A DNA stretch of 64,000 bases from JBCCQH01 sp039024435 (GTDB lineage: Bacteria > Bacteroidota > Bacteroidia > J057 > JADKCL01), in contig JBCCQH010000011.1 in assembly GCA_039024435.1 (NCBI GenBank), forward strand, positions 27,179-91,178, given 5' to 3'. A program made the translations under genes and the position numbers. Below the pieces are notes generated by a model, which was given only the letters and a program-made list of their open reading frames with translations, had not been told where the DNA came from and did not search any database. How positions within the stretch are numbered: the first letter of the stretch is position 1; the number at the start of each line of letters is the position of its first letter. This document shows, piece after piece, positions 25,483 through 34,700 of the stretch.

Positions 25483-27145
25483 TCAAGCGGTTGTGGTAAA
25501 AGTAAAGGACGCGCAGATCCTCGGTGATGACATTTCCGGCCTTGTCGAAGGTCAGCGGCTTTTTCAGGTGGTAGGTGCCCAGGTATTCGATGCCGTGCCG
25601 GACAATGTTGGGAATGCTGTGGCGCATGTCTTCGCCCAGCCGGACCTTGCCTTGCAATTCCATTTCGCGCAGCCGCAGGTGCAGCCGTTCCACCGAAGCG
25701 GCAAAATCATCGTAGGGCATCACCAAATCTTCCTCGGCCACCGTGAGCAATCCGTAGAGGTCCTTCTGTTGGGTCTGCAAAAGGAATTGAAAGGCGGTAA
25801 AGGCGACCAGATGGCTGCTGAAGACGATGTTTTCCCGGTAATAGCTCGCCAAAATCCGCTCGCCCAGCAAGCGTGTGTAAGCATAGCTGCGCTGCGAATC
25901 GCGTACAATTTCCCCGTTTGATTGGTAGTAATCCGCCAAGTCGATCACCCGCCCTTGTTTGTCCAGCGAGATGCCTTCTCCATTGACCTCATTGCCGAAC
26001 AGGTCCATCGGCTTGCCGAAGGAAAATACCATCGAAGAGCGGCTGCGCAAGAAGTTGAAGATGTATTTGATCGTTTTGCGGGTGCTGCGGAAGTCGTCTT
26101 TGACCAGGATGTAGCGCTCCTTGCCTTCCTTTTTCAGGAATTGATTGATCAAGGCGGTCGCCTCCAGGGTCGTATTGTAGCTCATGACCAGGGGCACCAC
26201 GTAGATGCGCCTGTAGTTTTCTGGATCTTCCAGAATCAGTTTGCGTTGGGCTTCGATGGCGGTTCCGAGCAATCCCAGCTTGAGCTTGGTTTCGATGCTG
26301 CCGCTGCGCGAACGGGTACCGCCGGGGAAAAACAGCATGTGCCCGCCTTTGCGCAAGACGATCTCGGTGTACAATTTCAGATTGGTGAGGTAGATCTCAT
26401 TTTTCTTGCGGCGATCCAGGCGGAAGGCCCCCAAACGGGCCATAAAATAACTTAAAATCGGATGCCCAAAGAGGTTGATCCCCGCCCCATAGGTAAACGC
26501 CGGCAAGCCCAGCGCCTCGATGGCCCAGCCGATCACGATGGAATCCAGGTTGCTGAAGTGGGTCGGCACCAAAATCACCACGCCCTTCTTTGAAAGTGCG
26601 CGGATCTCCTCGGTGTAGCCGGTGAGCTGCATCTTTTCGGTTAGTTTCATCCGCTTCTCCCCTTTCTTGCGCCGAAAGGGCCGCAACCGGATGGCGTTAA
26701 AAAGGCGGGTAAACCCAAAGTTTGTGGCCCAGCGGGCAAAACGGTAGGTGCGAATCCGAAAGTCGCCGGCGATTTCGTTGGTGTAGCGGTCGACCACTTG
26801 ATGCAAGATCTTTTCGACCGCTTTTTCGTCTACGGTACCGCCTTCAGCCGAGCGTTGGAGGGCAAGCTTGATGCGCCGCCAAAATGCCGGTTCATCGCGC
26901 CGGTCCACCTTCCAGGGATTGTCCTTCATCCGTACCCGCTCCTGGTAATAAGCATCGGCAATGCGGGTAAAATTGCGTTCCCCTTCCCCTCCCTGCTGGG
27001 TATAGTGCTCCATGGTTTCGGCGATGACCTCTTCGATCAATTGCTCGCGGCGCGAACTGATCTTATAGATGGGCCAATCGTGTTCATCCGGAATTACCCG
27101 CGGATATTCTACCGTATCCTTGTCCTTGCTTTTTTTGGCAGCCAT
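25454..27145 (-). CDS. PlsB-like glycerol-3-phosphate acyltransferase
   Basis: 563 residues. The acyltransferase block I HX4D is THFSNLDS (His196, Asp201), block III is LFFPGGTRSRSGS (FPGG in place of FPEG), and block IV is YVVPLVMSY. A helical N-terminal part of about 150 residues and a C-terminal part of about 200 residues flank the domain, as in PlsB/GPAT-type enzymes; it is shorter than E. coli PlsB (about 800 residues). No clear transmembrane helix, so probably membrane-associated. It would transfer an acyl chain to sn-glycerol-3-phosphate to give lysophosphatidate. It overlaps gpsA, which supports this substrate. Lysophosphatidate acyltransferase is the alternative. Confidence 0.85.
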   Translation of the reverse strand: MAAKKSKDKDTVEYPRVIPDEHDWPIYKISSRREQLIEEVIAETMEHYTQQGGEGERNFTRIADAYYQERVRMKDNPWKVDRRDEPAFWRRIKLALQRSAEGGTVDEKAVEKILHQVVDRYTNEIAGDFRIRTYRFARWATNFGFTRLFNAIRLRPFRRKKGEKRMKLTEKMQLTGYTEEIRALSKKGVVILVPTHFSNLDSIVIGWAIEALGLPAFTYGAGINLFGHPILSYFMARLGAFRLDRRKKNEIYLTNLKLYTEIVLRKGGHMLFFPGGTRSRSGSIETKLKLGLLGTAIEAQRKLILEDPENYRRIYVVPLVMSYNTTLEATALINQFLKKEGKERYILVKDDFRSTRKTIKYIFNFLRSRSSMVFSFGKPMDLFGNEVNGEGISLDKQGRVIDLADYYQSNGEIVRDSQRSYAYTRLLGERILASYYRENIVFSSHLVAFTAFQFLLQTQQKDLYGLLTVAEEDLVMPYDDFAASVERLHLRLREMELQGKVRLGEDMRHSIPNIVRHGIEYLGTYHLKKPLTFDKAGNVITEDLRVLYFYHNRLNGYDLEKYL

Positions 27146-27421
27146 TGGTTAAAACTACATTTTTTTTGGGAGCGAACCGATGGGGTGCAAAAAAACCGGG
27201 AATTATTCATGGGCGGGGGAGCGACGGTTTGCGATTGATTTTCTGCGTCCATTGAACCTCATTTCCGCATGGGCCACCTGAGCCAGATACGAAGAAATTG
27301 TTGCCGCAGGGAGAAAAAGATCCCAGAGAAAAATCGCAGAATAAAAATTGGAACTGACGATCCAAATTCTGCGTAATAGCGAGAGGTTCCCTATCTTCAC
27401 CGCAAACATCAACCTCCGACA

Positions 27422-27772
27422 ATGGCCAAAAAGAAAAAGAACAAGCGTAATTTCTCCGGTGGCATGGTCTATTCTACCGACCCGGATTACGACTTTGAGG
27501 AAGGATACGAGGAGGCCGAAACTCCACCCCCTACGCAGCAAAACCTTCGCCTGCACCTCATCCGCCACAAAGGCAACAAAATTTCGACGGTGGTGCGCGA
27601 TTTTGTCGGAACGGACGACGATTTGAAATCGCTCGGCAAACTGCTCAAATCTAAGTGCGGCACGGGGGGCTCGGCCAAAGACGGCGAGATCATCATTCAG
27701 GGCAATAAACGGGACAAAGTAGCGGAAATCTTGAAAAAGGAAGGCTACAAATTCAAATTGGTCGGCGGATGA
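27422..27772 (+). CDS. eIF1/SUI1-like translation factor (YciH family)
   Basis: 116 residues. A Lys-rich start (MAKKKKNKRN) and an acidic linker (about 20-38) precede a SUI1 domain from about residue 40: LRLHLIRHKGNKISTVV, then LKSLGKLLKSKCGTGGSAKDGEIIIQGN and VAEILKKEGYKFKLVGG. KCGTGG is the family hallmark. YciH-type proteins bind the small ribosomal subunit and affect initiation fidelity. The stop overlaps the next start as ATGA. Confidence 0.9.
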   Translation: MAKKKKNKRNFSGGMVYSTDPDYDFEEGYEEAETPPPTQQNLRLHLIRHKGNKISTVVRDFVGTDDDLKSLGKLLKSKCGTGGSAKDGEIIIQGNKRDKVAEILKKEGYKFKLVGG

Positions 27773-28428
27773 AAAGGGCAAAGCAAATCCTGAAGTGGTT
27801 CATGCTCGCCCTGGGCACAATATTGCTATTCGTGGTGGCGATCAATGCCTGGGTGGTGCGCTCGGCGGTGGATCGGCTGCACGAAACCGTAGCCGATGTC
27901 CCCATTACCGATGTCGCCGTGGTGCTCGGAACCACCCGTTACGTGGCCGGGGGCCGGCGAAATCTGTACTTTTTTGCCCGAATTGAGGCGGCGGTGGCGC
28001 TCTACCGCAGCGGAAAAATCAAAAAAATCATCGTCAGCGGGGACAACCGCCACACCAGTTACAATGAAACCGATGACATGCGGGAAGAACTGACGCGGCG
28101 CGGGATACCCGGCGCCGCCATCGTCAATGACCATGCAGGATTCCGGACCCTGGACTCGGTGGTGCGGGCGCAGCGCGTATTTGGGCAGCAGCGGATCGTA
28201 CTCATCAGCCAGCTTTGGCACCTGCAGCGGGCGATTTTCATCGCCCAAGCCCACGGAATTGAGGCGGAAGGCTACATTGCGGAGGACATGCCCGGGCGGA
28301 GTGCATTTTCTTCCATGATGGGCCGGGAATACCTGGCCCGGGTCAAGGCGTTCCTCGATTGTTACATCCTGGGCACCGAACCGCGATTTCCCGGACCGCC
28401 CGAACCGATTGCGTTTGGGGAGCGGTAG
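27769..28428 (+). CDS. SanA/YdcF-like DUF218 membrane protein
   Basis: 219 residues. One N-terminal transmembrane helix (about 8-28), then the DUF218 Rossmann-like domain: DVAVVLGTTRYVAGGRRNLYFFARIEAA, KKIIVSGDNRHTSYNETDDM and RIVLISQLWHLQRAIFIAQ. The last segment matches the conserved 'S-x-x-x-H-x-x-R' region. E. coli SanA is an envelope-barrier protein active against vancomycin, but the molecular activity is unknown. It is co-translated with the eIF1-like gene by a four-base overlap. Confidence 0.88.
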   Translation: MKRAKQILKWFMLALGTILLFVVAINAWVVRSAVDRLHETVADVPITDVAVVLGTTRYVAGGRRNLYFFARIEAAVALYRSGKIKKIIVSGDNRHTSYNETDDMREELTRRGIPGAAIVNDHAGFRTLDSVVRAQRVFGQQRIVLISQLWHLQRAIFIAQAHGIEAEGYIAEDMPGRSAFSSMMGREYLARVKAFLDCYILGTEPRFPGPPEPIAFGER

Positions 28429-28746
28429 GGCATTGGCAATCCGCGACTTTTGTCGTTTGGCGGCGATTTACCATTAATTGGTGCAGGGTAAACGCCCCAC
28501 CGGAGGTACACGCCCGAGAATTTTACCCCCACAATTTTCGGGGCAAAATTGTCGTCCGCCCCTATCCAATGGATTCGCACCGGAATTTTCGCTAGCTTAC
28601 AGAAAATCAATCGGCGATCCCTGATTGCCACAAGTTTGCGGTTGACGCTCGATTTCTGAACATGGACACCGGCCCGCACCCTGCGCGGCCACATCCGAGG
28701 GTATTGGACCGAAACGGCACGCTTGGAAAAAACTGAACTGGAAAGC
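28429..28746. other. Intergenic region with a hairpin, upstream of the giant adhesin gene
   Basis: 318 bp without a gene. The perfect stem ACAATTTT-CGGGGC-AAAATTGT lies at 28531-28552; no T-run follows, so it is not an obvious terminator. No TAnnTTTG box is close to the downstream start. Confidence 0.45.
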
Positions 28747-31700
28747 ATGTTGAAAAGAATTGGTTCCCCGTTACTGACCCCCCTTTTTCTAATCGGAATG
28801 CTCACCGCGACCTTCGTTCGGGCGCAACCGACGATTTCCTGCCCGGCGGTAATCGCCTCCCCCGATACGACCCTGGCCTGCAGTGGCTGCGTCAACCTGA
28901 ATGCTACTCCGGTCGCGGGCTCTCTCCCTACTTCTTACACCGTGCAAACCATCCCCTACAATCCCTGGCCCAATACCGGAACCGCGATCATCGTGAACCA
29001 GGACGACATCTGGTCGGGAGTGCTGCCGATTCCCTTCAATTTCTGTTTCTACGGCAATACCTACAACCAGTGTGTCGTCGGCTCCAACGGCATTGTGTCG
29101 TTTGACGTCGGTCAAGCGGGCGGCTACTGTCCCTGGCCCATCAACAATCCGATCCCCAATCCCGCCAACCCAACCAACTGCATTATGGGCCCCTGGCACG
29201 ACACCGACCCCAGCGTCGGCGGAATCATCCGGTGGAGTGTCTTTGGCACCGCCCCCTGCCGCGTGTTTGTGGTTTCGTTCAATACGATTCCGATGTTTTC
29301 CTGCAACAACCTGATCTCTACCCAGCAGATCGTTATCTACGAAACCACCAATATCATCGAGACCTACATCCAGGCCAAACCAACCTGCACCACCTGGAAC
29401 TCCGGCGCCGCGATCCACGGCCTGCACAACATCAACGGCACCGCCGCGACGGTGGTTCCGGGAAGAAATTTCCCCACCCAATGGACGGTAAACAACGATG
29501 CCCGCCGCTTTGTGCCTTCGGGTCCACAGAACTTTACCGTCAATTGGTTCCAGGTGGGCAATGCCACCCCCATCGCCACCACCCAGACGACGCAGGTCTG
29601 CCCCACGGTCAATACCGACTACTACGCCGAAGTCGTCTACACCAATTGCGACAACTCCACCGTCACCGTGCGCGATACGGTCATGATCGGGGTGGCTGGT
29701 CCGCAGATCAGTCTCAATCCCACCATCAACAATCCAAGCTGCCCCGGTGCGACTGACGGCACAATCACCGTGTCCCCCGCTGGCGGATTGGCCCCATATA
29801 CCTACGCCTGGAGCCCCAACGGCGGCAATGGCGCGACCACAACGCCCCTCGGCGCGGGGACCTACACCGTGAGCGTCACCGACGCAAATAACTGTGTTGC
29901 CATCGATTCCTTCACCCTGACCGATCCCCCCGCCATTCAGATCAGCACGACTTCCACCGACGCAAGCTGCAACGGAGGCAGCGATGGCGCGGCCAGCGCA
30001 ACCGCCAGCGGGGGTACGCCCGGCTACAACTATTTTTGGGTTCCGGGGAACATCGCTGGACCCAATGCGACCAACCTCAGCGCCGGCACCTACACCGTTT
30101 TCGTCTCCGACCAAAACAACTGCCTCGATTCGGCGACGGTAACCATTAACCAGCCCCCGGCGCTCACCACCAGTGTCAGCGCCACCGCCGTGAGTTGTGC
30201 CGGCGGCGGCAACGGAACCGCTACCGCAACCGCCGGTGGCGGGACGCCCCCCTACGGCTACCTTTGGAACACGAATCCCGCCCAGACCACCGCCACCGCG
30301 ACCGGGCTTTCCGGCGGCACCTACATCGTGACCGTCACCGATGCCAACCTTTGCCCGGCATTGGACACCATCACCGTTGCTGAACCTTTACCGATAATCG
30401 CCCAGGTCAACAATCTTCAGAATGTCTCCTGCAATGGTTCCGCCGACGGATGGGCGGTAGTGAGTGTCACCGGACAGCAAGGCCCCGTGACCTACACCTG
30501 GAATACGAATCCGGTGCAGACCACCGACAGCGCCTCCGGATTGCCCCCGGGCACCTGGACCGTCACCGCTACCGATTCCCTGGGTTGCACCGCGACCGCC
30601 AGCGTCACAATTTCCGAGCCGGCCCCCATCGGCCTGACCATGAATGGGCAAAACATCTCCTGCTTCAATGCCGCGGACGGCTGCGCCAATGTCGTGGTGA
30701 CCGGTGGCAACGGCAATTACAGCTACGACTGGTCCAACGGCGGCACGGTGGACTCGATTTGCAACCTGGCACCGGGCACCTACGTGGTCACCGTGACCGA
30801 CACTTTCTCTACCGGAACCAACAACCGCATCCTCTACTTCGAAGACTTTGATGGGCTGGTCAACTGGACGCTCAATGTCGCTTCCGGAAGCAACGGCGCC
30901 GACCACAATTTCTGGGTCGTCAACGACAATGAAGGCGGTCTGCCCCCACCCGCTTGCGGCACCGCGAACAACGGTGACTCTACTTTGCACATCACGAGTG
31001 TCGCCTTTCCCAACGGCGGGGCAGCCTACGACGCCGGAGGGCTCTGCGGCACGCTCTTTTGCCCGGAAACCAATATGCGCGCCGAATCACCCGTGATCTC
31101 CACCGTCGGGTACAGCAGCATCACCCTGGAATTCAATTTCATCGCCAATGGTGACTCCATCTTTGACAATGCCTCAGTGGTGATGAACGATGGCTCGGGA
31201 TGGACGACGGTCGTGCCCAGCCTCAAAAGCAATGTCTGCCTCAATCTGCAAGGGGAATGGCAAAATTTCAGCGTGGTCCTCCCCCCTTCCGCCGACAACA
31301 ACCCCAATTTGCGAGTCGGCTTCAACTGGACCAATAACGACGACGGCATCGGAACCGATCCTTCAGTTTCGATCAACAATGTGCAGCTCCGGACCGCCGC
31401 CGCCAATACGCCCGCAATTTTTTGCACGGCAGTGGACTCGGTGACGATCACCCAACCCGATTCCCTGGCGGCAACCTTTACCGTCATTGATGTACCCTGT
31501 AACGGGGACAGTACCGGCTGCATCGGGGTCAATCTCACCGGTGGCAACGGCAATTACAGCTATCTATGGTCAAATGGCGCTACCTCCGACAGCATTTGCG
31601 GACTGGCCGCGGGGGTGTACACCCTTACTGTAACCGATACTTCGGCGGTGACCAGCGGCAGCAGTTCGGTTACCGTCTACACCGAGGACTTCGACGGGAC

Positions 31701-34700
31701 GGCTACCTGGAACCTCAACGTACCGACCGGAACCCTCGGAGCCAACCCCAACTTCTGGGTCATCAACGACAATGAGGGTGGTGTACTCCCGCCCGGATGC
31801 GGCGTAGCCAACAATGGAGATTCCACTTTGCACATCACCAGTTTCATTTTCCCCACCGCTGGTGCGGCTTACGATGCCGGGGGCCTCTGTGGGATATTGA
31901 CCTGTCCCGAAACCAATTACCGCGCCGAATCCCCGACCATCTCGACGATTGGGATTTCAAATCTGACCCTGAGCTTTGACTACATTTCGGTGGGCCAAGG
32001 ACTCATCGACAATGCTTCGGTGGTCTACAATGACGGCACCGGCTGGCAAGTGCTCAATCCCAGCATCAAGAGTCTGACCTGTGTGAACCTACAAGGTCAG
32101 TGGACCGCGATTTCCTTGGCTTTGCCCCCGTCTTGCAACAACATTCCCAATTTGCAGGTGGGCTTCAACTGGACGAATAACGACGACGGTGCCGGCAGCG
32201 ATCCTTCCATCGCGGTGAACAACCTCGAAATCGACGGAATCACCGCTGGGTCGAGCACGCCGGTCACTTGTGTCCTGATCGACTCGGCGGTCGTGGGTGA
32301 GCCACCGGCTCTGGCCCTCAGCATTAATGGTTACGACGCGAGTTGTTTTGGGACCAGTGACGGAGCGGCGGCGGTTTCCGCCAGCGGGGGAACCCCGGGC
32401 TATTCGGTGGTTTGGAATACAACCCAGACCGGCGACTCGATTTCGGGACTGCCGGCCGGGACCTACACGGCCTTGGTGGCGGATACCCTGGGCTGCCTCG
32501 ACAGCATTTCGGTGACGATCAACCAGCCCACCCCGATCACCCTCACAATGTCCTCGATTCCGGTGACCTGCAACGGCGATACCAGCGGTTGCGCCATCGT
32601 GACGGCTTCCGGAGGCTCGGGCGGCTATACCTACCTGTGGTCGACCGCCGCCACCAACGATACCAGTTGTAGCCTCGGTGCCGGGATCTACACGGTAACG
32701 GTGACCGATACGGCTTCGGCTGCCTGCTTTGCCATTGACAGTGTGGTGGTAACCGAACCGAGCGCCGTAAGCCTGAGCGCAACCGCGACCGGGGCGGCTT
32801 GCTCTACGGCCACGGGTACGGCGACGGTCAGCGCCAGCGGAGGCACTGCGCCCTATACCTACAATTGGAATACGACGCCGGTGCAGACCACGCCCACGGC
32901 GGTGAATCTCTTGCCGGGGGTCTACCTCGTAACCGTGACCGACACCTTGGGGTGCACCGATACTTTGAATGTGACGGTACCCGATATTCCCGCGCCGACC
33001 ATCACCCTGGTCTCGACCATGGATGTAAGCTGTTTCGGGGGGAACGATGGCAGCGCGACCGTTTCCACTGCCGGGGGAACTCCACCGGTGACCGTAACTT
33101 GGAACTCCCCTCTGCCCCAAACCGGGCTGACTGCGACCGGGCTGCCGGCCGGCACCTATACCGCGACGGTGACCGATACCTTTGGCTGTACCAATGCGGT
33201 AACCGTCACCATCGGGGAGCCGACGCCCCTGACGTTAACCCTGAGCGGCAATACTGCGACCTGCAACCTCAGCAATGGCGATGCAACCGTGGTGGCGTCC
33301 GGGGGCACCTCGCCCTACCAGGTGCTTTGGAGCAACGCCCAGTCCAGCAATACCATCGGGGGGCTGGCCGCCGGGGTCTACTCAGTGACGGTCACGGACA
33401 ACAACCAGTGCCAGGTGATCGATTCAATCGCAATCGGGCAGACCGGCAATCCGGTCCAAAATGTGACCGCCATTTCCCCGGTTTCTTGCAGTGGCGGCAA
33501 CGACGGTGCGGCCACGGTACAGGTCAGTCTTGGAGTCCCACCCTACACGATTACCTGGAACACCAATCCGCCCCAAATCGGGGTCAATGCCATCGGCCTC
33601 TCCGCCGGAACTTACCTGGTGACCGCCCTTGACCAAAACGGTTGCAGCGCCACCGATACGGTCATCGTAACCGAACCGACCCCGGTAAGCGGCACGGCGA
33701 GTGCGACCGATGTGACCTGCTTCGCCACTATCCCGAATGGCACGGCGGGTATCCTCGCCAGTGGAGGAACCTCGCCGTACACCTACGCCTGGGGCACTAC
33801 CCCTGTCCAGACGACCGCGCAAGCGACCGGACTCAGCCCGGGAACCTACAGTGTGACCGTCACCGATGCCAATGGCTGCACGTACGTCGACGATGCCACG
33901 GTGGGCCAGCAACCGGTTCCCTCGGTCGTCGCCGGTCCGGATGCGAGCTTCTGCGAGGGCGATGGCGGCGCGCTCATTTTTGCCACGGCCAGCGGTGGCG
34001 TTCCCGGCTACTATTACCAGTGGTGGTGCGATTCGACGAACACCTTCTGCGGCTTGGATTCGATCAACGACAACGACCCCATCGCAAATCCCACGGTCAG
34101 CACCACATATTACGTGCAGGTATTCGACACCAACGGCTGCCCGAGCAACATCGATTCGCTGTTCGTGACGATTCTGCCCAAGCCCATTGTCGACGCCGGC
34201 CCGGACATTTTCCTGTGCGGCGACAGTGCCCCCTGCCAGGTCCTGAACCCGGTCATCGTGAACAATGCGCAGCTATCCGGCATTTACGGGTACAACTGGT
34301 CACCGGGAGCGGGCTTAAATGATTCCACCATCGCCACGCCCTGTGCCCGACCGGATACGACGACGATCTACTCACTGGTGGTGACCGATTCCACCTCCGG
34401 CTGCGCCAGTGAACTGACCACAACCGATACTTTGGCCACGATCACGGTCCACGTAAATCCCATTCCAATTGCCGAAGCCGGACCGGACCTCGACATTTGC
34501 GACGGGGATTCGGTCTTGCTGCAGGGCTTTGGTACCGGCGCGGGGCCCGATTACACTTACCAATGGACCCCGGGGACGCTGGTGGTCGATTCCACCGTGG
34601 CGAATCCCATCGCCTTCCCGCCTTTTACCACGATTTTTTCTTTGGTGGTTAACAGCAATGGCTGCCCGAGTTACGCGGATTCGGTGGAAGTTCGGGTCCA

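Noticed and set aside
28723..28746. Upstream start for the giant adhesin
   Set aside because: The extension places charged residues before the signal peptide; the ATG at 28747 gives a normal signal sequence.
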